From: Achromobacter deleyi
Lineage (GTDB): Bacteria; Pseudomonadota; Gammaproteobacteria; Burkholderiales; Burkholderiaceae_B
Length of the DNA: 64,000 nucleotides
Assembly: GCF_902859705.1 (NCBI RefSeq)
Contig: NZ_CADIJO010000003.1
Span: 124,001 to 188,000, forward strand
Reading direction: 5' to 3'
The notes beneath the pieces are model-generated. The model saw only the letters and a program-made list of their open reading frames with translations. It had not been told where the DNA came from and ran no database searches. A program made the translations under genes and the position numbers. Below, in pieces: positions 34,027-42,456 of the stretch; within the stretch, counting starts at the first letter, position 1, and every line of letters starts with the position of its first letter.

Positions 34027-37000
34027 ATGAATATCTCGAAATTCTTCATCGACCGGCCGATCTTCGCCGGGGTGTTGTCAATATTGGTGCTGCTGGGCGG
34101 CCTGCTGGCCATGTTCCAGCTGCCCATCTCGGAATACCCGGAAGTGGTGCCGCCGTCCGTGGTGGTGCGCGCGCAGTATCCGGGCGCCAACCCCAAGGTC
34201 ATCGCCGAAACCGTCGCCTCGCCGCTGGAGGAATCCATCAACGGCGTGGAAAACATGCTGTACATGCAGTCGCAGGCCAACAGCGACGGCAACCTGACGC
34301 TGACGGTCAACTTCAAGCTGGGCGTGGACCCGGACAAGGCGCAGCAGCTGGTGCAGAACCGCGTGTCGCAGGCGCTGCCGCGCCTGCCGCCGGACGTGCA
34401 GCGCCTGGGCGTCACGACGACCAAGAGCTCGCCCACGCTGACGCTGGTGGTGCACCTGATCTCGCCCAACGACCGCTACGACATCACCTACCTGCGCAAC
34501 TACGCGATCCTGAACGTCAAGGACCGCCTGGCGCGCATTACCGGGGTGGGCGAAGTGACGGTGTGGGGTTCGGGCAACTACTCCATGCGCGTCTGGCTCG
34601 ACCCGCAAAAGGTCGCGCAGCGCGGCATGACGGCCAGCGAAGTGGTGGCCGCCATCCGCGAACAGAACGTGCAGGTCGCTGCCGGCGTGATCGGCGCGTC
34701 CCCCACCCAGGGCGACGTGCCGCTGCAGCTGAACGTGAACGCACGCGGCCGCTTGCAGACCGAAGAGGAATTCCGCGACATAATCCTGAAGACCTCGCCC
34801 GACGGCGCCGTGACGCACCTGTCGGACGTGGCCCGCGTGGAACTGGACGCGCAGGAATATGGCCTGCGTTCGCTGCTGGACAACAAGCAGGCGGTCGGCA
34901 TGGGCATCATGCAGTCGCCGGGCGCCAACGCGCTGGACGTGTCGTCCAAGGTGCGCGCCGCCATGGCCGAGCTGGCCCAGGACTTCCCGCCGGGCGTGGA
35001 ATACCGCATCGAATACGACCCGACCCAGTTCGTGCGTTCCAGTATCGAAGCCGTGGTGCACACGCTGCTGGAAGCCATCGCGCTGGTGGTGCTGGTGGTG
35101 ATCCTGTTCCTGCAGACCTGGCGTGCGTCGATCATCCCGCTGCTGGCGGTGCCGGTGTCCATCGTCGGTACCTTCGGGCTGCTGCTGATGTTCGGCTATT
35201 CGATCAACGCGTTGTCGTTGTTCGGGATGGTGCTTGCCATCGGGATCGTGGTCGACGATGCGATCGTGGTGGTGGAAAACGTCGAACGCAACATTGCGGC
35301 GGGCTTGAGTCCACGCGATGCGACCTATCGCGCCATGCGTGAAGTCAGCGGCCCCATCATCGCCATCGCGCTGACGCTGTGCGCCGTGTTCGTGCCGCTG
35401 GCCTTCATGACCGGCCTGACCGGCCAGTTCTACAAGCAGTTCGCCATGACCATCGCCATTTCGACGGTGATCTCGGCCTTCAACTCGCTGACGCTGTCGC
35501 CGGCCCTGTCGGCCCTGCTGCTCAAGAGCCACCACGACAAGCCGGACTGGCTGACCCGGGGCATGAACCGCGTGTTCGGCCGCTTCTTCAACTGGTTCAA
35601 CAACATGTTCGGCCGCGCCTCCGAGAACTACGGCGTGGGCGTGGCAGGCGTGATCCGCCGCAAGGCCGGCGCCATGGGCGTCTACGTAGTGCTGGTGGCG
35701 GCCACGATCGGGGTGTCGTACCTGGTGCCCGGCGGTTTCGTGCCGGCGCAGGACAAGCAGTACCTGATCGGCTTTACCCAGCTGCCCAACGGCGCGTCGC
35801 TGGACCGCACGGAAGAAGTGATCCGCCAGATGAGCGACATCGCCCTGAAGGAACCGGGCGTGCAAAGCGCGATCGCGTTCCCCGGCCTGTCGATCAACGG
35901 CTTCACCAACAGCTCCAGCGCGGGCATCGTGTTCGTGGCCCTGAAGCCGTTCGACGAACGCAAGGGCGCGGCGCTGTCCGGCAACGCCATCGCGGCGTCG
36001 CTGAACCAGAAGTTCGGCGCCATCCAGCAGGCGTTCATCGCCGTGTTCCCGCCCCCGCCGGTGCTGGGCCTGGGTACGCTGGGCGGCTTCAAGCTGCAAC
36101 TGGAAGACCGCGCGGCGCTGGGCTATGCCGAGCTGGACAAGGCCAAGCAGGCCTTCCTGGCCAAGGCTCGCCAGACGCCTGAACTGGGCCCCGCGTTCTC
36201 GAGCTACGAGATCAACGTGCCGCAGCTGGACGTCGACCTGGACCGCGTGAAGGCCAAGCAGCTGGGCGTGCCGGTGACCGAAGTGTTCGACACCATGCAG
36301 ATCTACCTGGGTTCCATGTATGTCAACGACTTCAACCGCTTCGGCCGCGTGTTCCAGGTGCGGGCCCAGGCTGATGCGCCGTTCCGCGCCCACGCCGACG
36401 ACATCCTGCAGCTGAAGACCCGCAATGCCGCGGGCGACATGGTGCCGCTGTCGTCGCTGGTGACGGTGAAGCAGACGTTCGGTCCGGAAATGGTGGTGCG
36501 CTACAACGGCTACACCGCCGCCGACATCAACGGCGGCCCGGCCCCCGGCTATTCGTCGGACCAGGCGCAAGCCGCGGCCGAGCGCGTGGCGGCGGAAACC
36601 CTGCCGCGCGGCGTGAAGTTCGAATGGACGGACCTGACGTACCAGCAGATCCTGGCGGGCAACGCCGGCCTGTGGGTGTTCCCGATCAGCGTGCTGCTGG
36701 TGTTCCTGGTGCTGGCGGCGCTGTACGAAAGCCTGACGCTGCCGCTGGCCGTGATCCTGATCGTGCCGATGAGCATCCTGGCCGCGCTGACAGGCGTGTA
36801 CCTGACGGGCAACGACAACAACATCTTCACGCAGATCGGCTTGATGGTGCTGGTGGGGCTGTCGGCGAAGAACGCGATTCTTATCGTGGAGTTCGCCCGC
36901 GAGCTGGAAATGAACGACGGCCGCTCCCCGCTGGAAGCCGCCATCGAGGCCAGCCGCCTGCGTCTGCGCCCGATCCTGATGACGTCCATCGCGTTCATCA

Positions 37001-37245
37001 TGGGGGTCGTGCCGCTGGTGCTGTCGTCGGGCGCAGGCTCGGAAATGCGCCATGCCATGGGTGTCGCGGTGTTCTTCGGGATGCTGGGCGTGACGTTGTT
37101 CGGCCTGTTCCTGACGCCGGTGTTCTACGTGCTGCTGCGTTCGATGAGCGGCAAGACGCTGCACTCGGCCGCGCAGCATGAAGCGCCGGTGTGCGTGCCG
37201 CACATCGACCCGAACGCGCCGCCCGCCACGCAGCACAACGCCTGA
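34027..37245 (+). CDS. RND multidrug efflux pump (MexF/BpeF-like)
   Basis: 1072-residue HAE1-type proton/drug antiporter, inner membrane. N-terminal MNISKFFIDRPIFAGVLSIL; the proton-relay segment of helix 4 is present as GIVVDDAIVVVENVERN, with its Asp pair; two large periplasmic loops; 12 membrane helices. The sequence follows MexF closely through ISEYPEVVPPSVVVRAQYPG and VVHTLLEAIALVVLVVILFL, and so belongs with the MexEF-OprN / BpeEF-OprC / AxyEF-OprN pumps that expel chloramphenicol, fluoroquinolones and trimethoprim. Substrates here are inferred from the family. It is 36 bases after the adaptor. Confidence 0.92.
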   Translation: MNISKFFIDRPIFAGVLSILVLLGGLLAMFQLPISEYPEVVPPSVVVRAQYPGANPKVIAETVASPLEESINGVENMLYMQSQANSDGNLTLTVNFKLGVDPDKAQQLVQNRVSQALPRLPPDVQRLGVTTTKSSPTLTLVVHLISPNDRYDITYLRNYAILNVKDRLARITGVGEVTVWGSGNYSMRVWLDPQKVAQRGMTASEVVAAIREQNVQVAAGVIGASPTQGDVPLQLNVNARGRLQTEEEFRDIILKTSPDGAVTHLSDVARVELDAQEYGLRSLLDNKQAVGMGIMQSPGANALDVSSKVRAAMAELAQDFPPGVEYRIEYDPTQFVRSSIEAVVHTLLEAIALVVLVVILFLQTWRASIIPLLAVPVSIVGTFGLLLMFGYSINALSLFGMVLAIGIVVDDAIVVVENVERNIAAGLSPRDATYRAMREVSGPIIAIALTLCAVFVPLAFMTGLTGQFYKQFAMTIAISTVISAFNSLTLSPALSALLLKSHHDKPDWLTRGMNRVFGRFFNWFNNMFGRASENYGVGVAGVIRRKAGAMGVYVVLVAATIGVSYLVPGGFVPAQDKQYLIGFTQLPNGASLDRTEEVIRQMSDIALKEPGVQSAIAFPGLSINGFTNSSSAGIVFVALKPFDERKGAALSGNAIAASLNQKFGAIQQAFIAVFPPPPVLGLGTLGGFKLQLEDRAALGYAELDKAKQAFLAKARQTPELGPAFSSYEINVPQLDVDLDRVKAKQLGVPVTEVFDTMQIYLGSMYVNDFNRFGRVFQVRAQADAPFRAHADDILQLKTRNAAGDMVPLSSLVTVKQTFGPEMVVRYNGYTAADINGGPAPGYSSDQAQAAAERVAAETLPRGVKFEWTDLTYQQILAGNAGLWVFPISVLLVFLVLAALYESLTLPLAVILIVPMSILAALTGVYLTGNDNNIFTQIGLMVLVGLSAKNAILIVEFARELEMNDGRSPLEAAIEASRLRLRPILMTSIAFIMGVVPLVLSSGAGSEMRHAMGVAVFFGMLGVTLFGLFLTPVFYVLLRSMSGKTLHSAAQHEAPVCVPHIDPNAPPATQHNA

Positions 37246-37266
37246 GCCAGCCTGGAAAAATAGCCA

Positions 37267-37296
37267 GCGCGCCCCGTCTTGAACGGCGGGGCGCGC
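37267..37296 (+). promoter_or_regulatory. Intra-operon GC hairpin between pump and outer-membrane gene
   Basis: Perfect 10-base stem GCGCGCCCCG / CGGGGCGCGC with a 10-base loop, between the pump stop and the outer-membrane gene start. No T-run follows, so it is more likely an mRNA-stabilising or processing element than a terminator. Confidence 0.5.
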
Positions 37297-37312
37297 GCCC
37301 AAGAGAATCGTC

Positions 37313-38794
37313 ATGAAGACCAAAAGACTGATCCGCGGTTCCGCCCTGCTTGCCGTCCTGCTCGTGCTGGCCGGCTGCGCGGTGGGCCCGACTTATGAAC
37401 GGCCCGCGGCCGCCGCGCCGGCGGCCTACAAGGAAGCCGCCCTGCCCGCTTCGGAAGCGGGCACCTGGAAGGCCGCCGAGCCGTCGGAAGACGCGCTGCG
37501 GGGCGCCTGGTGGAAGGTGTTCGGCGACGAAGGCCTGAACCAATTGCAGGACGAGGCCCAAAAGGCCAACCAGAACCTGCAGGCCGCCGCGGCTCGCCTG
37601 AAGCAGGCCCGCGCGCTGCAACGCGAGGCGCGCGCCGGCTTCTTCCCGAGCCTGGACGCGGCCTTCGGCCCCAGCCGCCAACGCCCGTCGGCCGTGTCGC
37701 AAGGCCTGCCGGACGGCACGCCGACGAGCCCGAGCACGACCTGGCGCGCACAAGGCACGGTGTCTTATGAAGCCGACCTGTTCGGCCGCGTGGCTTCGAC
37801 GTCGGACGCAGCGACGGCAGACGCGCAGCAAAGCGAGGCGCTGTACCGCTCGGTGCTGCTGGCGTTGCAAGCCGACGTGGCAAGCACGTATTTCCTGGTG
37901 CGCGAGCAAGACGCAGAATCGGCGCTGTACAACCAGACGGTGAAGCTGCGCACGGACACGCTGCAGCTGATCCAGCGCCGCTACGATGCGGGCGATATCA
38001 GCGAGTTGGACCTGGCCCGCGCCAAGGCAGAACTGGCCTCGGCGCAATCGGAAGCGCTGGGCATCGACCGCCGCCGCGCGGCGGGCGAGCATGCGCTGGC
38101 AGTGCTGCTGGGCCGCGCGCCGTCTGAATTCACGATGCCGCCGCAACCGATCCAGAAGGTGGCCCTGTCGATCCCGGCAGGCCTGCCATCGACGCTGCTG
38201 GAACGCCGTCCGGACATCGCGGCCGCCGAACGCGCGATGGCGGCAGCAAACTCGCGAGTGGGCGCAGCCAAGTCGGCATTCTTCCCGCGTCTGGATATCA
38301 CGGGCGCATTCGGCTACGAATCATCGGAACTGGGCAACCTGTTCCAATGGTCAAGCCGCACGTTCCTCTTGGGCCCGCTGGTAGGCGCCGCGCTGTCGAT
38401 GCCGATCTTCGACGGCGGCCGCCGCCAGGCCGGCCTGGACCGCGCCCGCGCAGTCTACGAGGAAGACGTGGCGGTATACCGCCAAACGGTCCTGAACGCG
38501 TTCCGCGAGGTGGAAGACAATCTGGCAAATCTGCGAATCCTGGCGGACCAGACGCGGGCGCAAGATGCAGCAGTGGAAGCATCGGCGCGGGCGGCGAAGC
38601 TGTCGCATACGCAATACCGTGAAGGTTCGATCAGCTATCTGGATGTGATCGAGGCTGACCGTAGTGTGCTGTTGCAGCAGCGGGTTGCGGTGCAGTTGAG
38701 TGGTGAGCAGGCGCGGTCGGCTGTGGATCTGATTCGGGCGATTGGGGGCGGGTGGGGGAATCCTGTGCCTGATGCTGTTGCTGCTAATCCTTGA
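37313..38794 (+). CDS. Outer-membrane efflux lipoprotein (OprN/NodT family)
   Basis: 493 residues. Lipoprotein signal MKTKRLIRGSALLAVLLVLA followed by lipobox L-A-G-C, so it is acylated at Cys24. Two OEP repeats, each with long coiled-coil helices (for example EAQKANQNLQAAAARLKQAR and AQSEALGIDRRRAAGEHALA), form a TolC-like trimeric channel. The motif FFPSLDAAFG and the GAFGYESS strand lie in the barrel segments. It completes the RND operon. The last ~60 codons change to T/G-ending codons as the gene approaches the terminator and repeat element. Confidence 0.9.
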   Translation: MKTKRLIRGSALLAVLLVLAGCAVGPTYERPAAAAPAAYKEAALPASEAGTWKAAEPSEDALRGAWWKVFGDEGLNQLQDEAQKANQNLQAAAARLKQARALQREARAGFFPSLDAAFGPSRQRPSAVSQGLPDGTPTSPSTTWRAQGTVSYEADLFGRVASTSDAATADAQQSEALYRSVLLALQADVASTYFLVREQDAESALYNQTVKLRTDTLQLIQRRYDAGDISELDLARAKAELASAQSEALGIDRRRAAGEHALAVLLGRAPSEFTMPPQPIQKVALSIPAGLPSTLLERRPDIAAAERAMAAANSRVGAAKSAFFPRLDITGAFGYESSELGNLFQWSSRTFLLGPLVGAALSMPIFDGGRRQAGLDRARAVYEEDVAVYRQTVLNAFREVEDNLANLRILADQTRAQDAAVEASARAAKLSHTQYREGSISYLDVIEADRSVLLQQRVAVQLSGEQARSAVDLIRAIGGGWGNPVPDAVAANP

Positions 38795-38814
38795 GTGTTT
38801 GTTTGGATGGTGGG

Positions 38815-38850
38815 CCCTGCGGGAAGTAGTTCCTGCGGGGTCTTTTTTTT
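38815..38850 (+). terminator. Rho-independent terminator of the efflux operon
   Basis: Stem CCCTGCGGGAA / TTCCTGCGGGG (11 pairs, two G-T wobbles) with loop GTAG, followed by TC and eight T. It is 20 bases after the outer-membrane gene stop. Confidence 0.85.
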
Positions 38851-38894
38851 GGCGGTGATTTGATGTTTGGGCAGAGGGGTGGGCTTCGTAGGTC

Positions 38895-39054
38895 GCCCGT
38901 CGCGGGGGTGGCTTGCGGAGTGGGCGCCCACGATTGCGGTCCGGAGCCTTCGCTCCGGACTTCCCCCTCGTCATCTTCGTCCGCCTTCGGCTCCCTTCAG
39001 ATTCCCTCGGGCGCATCGAGGTTGCCCACTCCGCAAGCCACCCCCGCGCCGGGC
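38895..39054 (-). repeat. Beta end stem-loop of copy 2
   Basis: 31-base arms (38895-38925 and 39024-39054) with one mismatch. The core is on the minus strand, and the inner hairpin is TCCGGAGC/GCTCCGGA with a TTCG-type loop. The arms are the same sequence family as beta of copy 3 and unlike beta of copy 1. Confidence 0.85.
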
Positions 39055-39553
39055 TACGCGTGTCTCGGTTCGTTGCGCTGCTAGACCTGTGGTCAGGGCA
39101 TGAGATCTACAGGGTCGCCAAGCCGCGGCCGCGCGGGCGGCCACGTTTGGCATTCGTGTTGCTGAAAGTGTTGCGGGGGCGCTTCGCGCTGTTGGAGATT
39201 GGTTTTCTATTGGGTCCCACATCGTGGGGGTGGGGCGGTGATGGGCGGCGCGGCAAGGTCCTGCTTGCGCATGCTGACTGTCTCGCGCGCCGCCCATCGG
39301 GCGCTGCTCATTCATGTCGAACGCCACGGCATCCGCGCCGCTACAGGCCAACAGCATTGCTGATGCCACCAACCCCGCTACCCACACGCGAGAGCGGCAT
39401 CGGCGCTCGCAAGACGCCGCGTAAGCTTCGTAAGGCCGCCCGCGCGGCCGGCACGAAGCGGGCACCGTCCCACCCCGCCCACCCCACTCTGACCGTGGCT
39501 ACCATGCCAAGCACACCGCCCTCCCCAGAATCCGAAGCTAATCCACAGTGTGA

Positions 39554-39715
39554 GCGCTTGGCGGGGGCGGCTGGCAGAGGGCGGGGCGTGTAGATGCGCC
39601 CGAGGGAATCCGTAGGGAGCCGAAGGCGGACGAGGATGACGAAGGGGAAGTCCGGAGCGAAGGCTCCGGACCGCAATCGTAGCCCCGCCCTCTGCCAGCC
39701 GACCCCGCCAAGCGC
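39554..39715 (+). repeat. Alpha end stem-loop of copy 2
   Basis: 34-base arms (39554-39587 and 39682-39715) with one mismatch. The core starts ATGCGCCCGAGGGAATCCGT at 39594. About ten arm positions differ from the alpha arms of copy 1, each with its partner changed as well. Confidence 0.85.
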
Positions 39716-39775
39716 GACTTAAGAACCAAAGCCAAGGCACACCAAAAACTCCCCCACGGTCCTACAATCACCGCC

Positions 39776-40306
39776 ATGTCTACGACTCGCCTTTTCTACG
39801 CGCTCTGGCCTGACGCTCAGCTGGCCACCACGCTTGCCTCTTGGGCGGATCAAGCTCGGGCGCACGCGCAGGGGCGGGTCATGCGGACCGAGACCTTGCA
39901 TATGACGTTGGCGTTTCTTGGGGCGGTTGACCAGGAGATTGCTGACGAATTGATTGATGCCACGCCCTACCATCGGTTGATTCCGGGGGCGGTGACCCTG
40001 GATCAGTACGGGGTTTTTGCGCGGCAGCGCATCTTGTGGGCGGGGCCCAGTCAGGTGCCGGATCTGTTGCAGGCGACTCATGATGGGTTGTGGCTGTGGT
40101 TGTCGGCGTTTGGGTTGGTGCCGCCGACGCAGCCCTTTCGGCCGCATGTGACCTTGCTGCGCAACATCGAGCAGGTCGAGCCGCCGGTGGCGGTGCCTGC
40201 GCCGCAGGTGTGGCGTTATGACCGGATGGTGCTGGTGGCGTCGGAGTCGTCTACGGGGGGCAGCCGCTATCGCGTGGTGGCCCAGTCGCGGCCGCAGCCG
40301 GTTTAG
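39776..40306 (+). CDS. thpR: RNA 2',3'-cyclic phosphodiesterase / 2'-5' RNA ligase
   Basis: 176 residues, the usual length for this 2H phosphoesterase family. The two catalytic H-x-T-x motifs are His42 in LHMTLAFLG and His124 in RPHVTLLRN. The N-terminus TTRLFYALWPDAQL is typical of ThpR/LigT. It hydrolyses 2',3'-cyclic phosphate ends of RNA in the cytoplasm. Codon use is T/G-ending through almost the whole gene, unlike most genes in the window, and it sits directly beside repeat copy 2. Stands 86 bases before the nucleotidase gene. Confidence 0.9.
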   Translation: MSTTRLFYALWPDAQLATTLASWADQARAHAQGRVMRTETLHMTLAFLGAVDQEIADELIDATPYHRLIPGAVTLDQYGVFARQRILWAGPSQVPDLLQATHDGLWLWLSAFGLVPPTQPFRPHVTLLRNIEQVEPPVAVPAPQVWRYDRMVLVASESSTGGSRYRVVAQSRPQPV

Positions 40307-40392
40307 GCGTCGCCTGGGTCTGGGTAGGCGCGGCTGACTGGCCTTGACGCACTCTGGCACAATCGAGCGCGTCGCAACGACTTAGGATCTTC

Positions 40393-40953
40393 ATGATCAT
40401 CCTGCTCGACCAAGACGGCGTGCTCGCCGACTTCGAACATGCGTTTATCGATGCCTGGCACGAGCGTCATCCCGATATTGCGCCGGTGGCGTTTGAAGAC
40501 CGCAAGTCTTTCTACATTCGTGAAGACTATGCGCCGGAACTGCGCGGTATGGCCGAGGCCATCTATACGGCGCCGGGGTTCATTCGCAATCTGCCTCCCG
40601 TTCCGGGGGCGCTGGATGCGGTGAAGGAATTGCTGGCGTTGGGCATGGATGTGCGCATCTGCACGTCGCCGTTGTCGCAATTCGAGAACTGCGTGGCCGA
40701 GAAGTATCTGTGGGTGGAAAAGCACCTGGGGCGCGAGGCGACCAACCGGCTGATCCTGACCAAGGACAAGACGCTGGTGCAGGGCGACCTGCTGATCGAT
40801 GACAAGCCGCTGATCCAGGGGGCGGTCAAGCCGCGCTGGAAGCATATTCTGTTCGATGCACCCTACAACCGGGGGGTTACCGACCGGCCGCGCATCAACT
40901 GGAGCAACTGGCGCAACGTGCTGGCCGGGGAGCTTTATACCGCGGACGAATGA
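40393..40953 (+). CDS. 5'(3')-deoxyribonucleotidase (NT5C family, HAD superfamily)
   Basis: 186 residues. HAD motif I is DQDGVLADFE with nucleophile Asp6 and acid/base Asp8; motif II is in VRICTSPLS; the later acidic motif is LLIDDKPLIQG, followed by HILFDAPYNR, which is characteristic of the cytosolic 5',3'-pyrimidine deoxynucleotidases. It dephosphorylates deoxynucleoside monophosphates, probably in nucleotide pool control. It is probably co-transcribed with thpR. Confidence 0.88.
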   Translation: MIILLDQDGVLADFEHAFIDAWHERHPDIAPVAFEDRKSFYIREDYAPELRGMAEAIYTAPGFIRNLPPVPGALDAVKELLALGMDVRICTSPLSQFENCVAEKYLWVEKHLGREATNRLILTKDKTLVQGDLLIDDKPLIQGAVKPRWKHILFDAPYNRGVTDRPRINWSNWRNVLAGELYTADE

Positions 40954-41047
40954 CATCGGATGGGTGGCCAATCCGGGCCTGTTCAGCCGTCATGTTTTAG
41001 GACTATTCTGTGGTGCTGTATCCCCATTTCCTGGAGGAGCCTGCACC

Positions 41048-42385
41048 ATGAATCTGCACCGTCTGCTCAAGCAGCGAGAAGCCGACCACAAGCCCTTGCG
41101 CGTAGCGCTGCTGGGCGCCGGGAAGTTTGGCGCGATGTTCATGAGCCAGGCTCCGCGCACGCCGGGCATGCGCCTGGTGGCGGTGGCTGACCTGGCGCCC
41201 GACCGCGCCCGCGCGGCGCTGACCCGGGTGGGGTGGCCGGCGACGGCGCTCAATGCGGCCAGCGTCAATGACGCGTTCAAGAACGGCAAGGTGTATTTCA
41301 GCGACGACCCGTACGCGGTCATCGCCAGCCCGGATGTCGATATCGTCATCGATGCTACCGGCCAGGCGGCCGCGGGCATCGGGCACGTGCTGGCCTGCTG
41401 CGAACATGGCAAGCACATCATCATGGTCAATGTCGAAGCCGACTCTCTGGCGGGGCCGTTGCTGGCCAGGCGCGCCCGCGAGGCGGGCATTGTGTATTCG
41501 CTGGCCTATGGCGACCAGCCGGCGTTGATCTGCGAAATGGTGGACTGGGCGCGCGCCAGTGGCTTCGAGGTCATGGCGGCGGGCAAGGGCACCAAGTATC
41601 TGCCCGAATTCCATACGTCGACGCCGGATACCGTGTGGCCGTACTACGGCTTTACCGCCGAAATGGTGGCGGCCGGCGACTTCAATGCGCAGATGTTCAA
41701 CAGCTTCCTCGATGGCACCAAGAGCGCCATCGAAATGGCGGCGGTATCCAATGCCACGGGGCTGTTGCCGTCGCCGTCGGGGCTGCACTTTCCGCCTTGC
41801 GGGGTGGATGACCTGGCGCGGGTGCTGCGGCCGCGCGAAGACGGCGGCATCCTGCATCATCGCGGGCAGGTCGAGGTGATTTCCTCACTTGAGCGCGATG
41901 GGCGGCCGGTGTTTCGCGACCTGCGCTGGGGCGTGTACGTGACGCTGGCGGCCGATAGCGATTATGTGCGCCGCTGCTTCAAGGAATACGGGCTGGTCAC
42001 CGACCCCGGCGGTAACTACACCGCCATGTACAAGCCCTATCACCTGATCGGGCTGGAACTGGGCATCAGCGTGGCCAGCGTGGGATTGCGCCGCGAACCC
42101 ACGGGTGCGCCGGCCGGCTGGCACGGCGACGTGGTGGCCACGGCCAAGCGCGATCTGCAGGCCGGGCAACTGCTGGACGGCGAAGGCGGCTACACGGTGT
42201 ACGGCCGCTTGATGCCGGCGCGCGATTCGGTCGAAGAAGGCTACCTGCCGCTGGGGCTGTCGCACCAGGTCAAGCTCAAGCACGCGGTGCGCCAGTCGCA
42301 GGCGATCCGCTGGAGCGACGTCGAATACGACGACCGCTCGCAGGCGGTGCAATTCCGCCGCGAGATGGAACAGACCTTCGCTTGA
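41048..42385 (+). CDS. Homoserine-dehydrogenase-like oxidoreductase with C-terminal SAF domain (COG4091 type)
   Basis: 445 residues. N-terminal NAD(P)-binding Rossmann domain: RVALLGAGKFGAMFMSQAP (about 19-37), VVDIVIDATGQAA-like strand, GKHIIMVNVEAD. Central catalytic region with GKGTKYLPEFH and GLHFPPCGVDDL. C-terminal SAF domain (about 360-430): VATAKRDLQAGQLLDGEGGY. Proteins of this type are common in sugar-acid or polyol catabolic clusters but rarely characterised. GGAGGAG nine bases before the ATG fixes the start; a longer frame has no support. Codons are T/G-ending in the first third. Convergent with the GntR gene across a GC hairpin (42394-42428). Confidence 0.78.
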   Translation: MNLHRLLKQREADHKPLRVALLGAGKFGAMFMSQAPRTPGMRLVAVADLAPDRARAALTRVGWPATALNAASVNDAFKNGKVYFSDDPYAVIASPDVDIVIDATGQAAAGIGHVLACCEHGKHIIMVNVEADSLAGPLLARRAREAGIVYSLAYGDQPALICEMVDWARASGFEVMAAGKGTKYLPEFHTSTPDTVWPYYGFTAEMVAAGDFNAQMFNSFLDGTKSAIEMAAVSNATGLLPSPSGLHFPPCGVDDLARVLRPREDGGILHHRGQVEVISSLERDGRPVFRDLRWGVYVTLAADSDYVRRCFKEYGLVTDPGGNYTAMYKPYHLIGLELGISVASVGLRREPTGAPAGWHGDVVATAKRDLQAGQLLDGEGGYTVYGRLMPARDSVEEGYLPLGLSHQVKLKHAVRQSQAIRWSDVEYDDRSQAVQFRREMEQTFA

Positions 42386-42393
42386 GGCCTGGC

Positions 42394-42428
42394 CTGCGGC
42401 GGTCGCTACAACGACTCGCCCGCCGCAG
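42394..42428. terminator. GC hairpin between convergent genes
   Basis: Perfect 9-base stem CTGCGGCGG / CCGCCGCAG with a 17-base loop in the 71-base gap between the convergent SAF-domain and GntR genes. No T-run is seen, so termination activity is uncertain. Confidence 0.35.
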
Positions 42429-42456
42429 CGCGCTTATCCTTCCACGCCTAGCGGGT

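Larger units (their letters stand above)
38895..39715 (-). repeat. Composite intergenic repeat, copy 2 (complete, inverted)
   Basis: Occupies most of the gap from 38.8 to 39.8 kb. Read on the minus strand it has the same order as copy 1: alpha stem-loop (39554-39715), internal module, beta stem-loop (38895-39054). The internal hairpin has arms GATGGGCGGCGCG (39240-39252) and CGCGCCGCCCATC (39286-39298). Relative to copy 1 a stretch of about 39 bases is missing near 39370, which keeps a shared reading frame intact. The sequence around 39431-39520 is nearly identical to 27430-27520 of copy 1. Confidence 0.85.

Noticed and set aside
34078-37323. 1081-residue open frame antisense to the RND pump gene
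   Set aside because: Shadow of a GC-rich, C-ending-codon gene; composition is His/Arg/Gln-rich with no domain.
38913-39593. 226-residue open frame spanning repeat copy 2
   Set aside because: It crosses the beta stem-loop and internal hairpins, and lacks a supported start. The frame is not kept whole between copies, so I treat it as repeat sequence, noting only the short basic segment as a finding.
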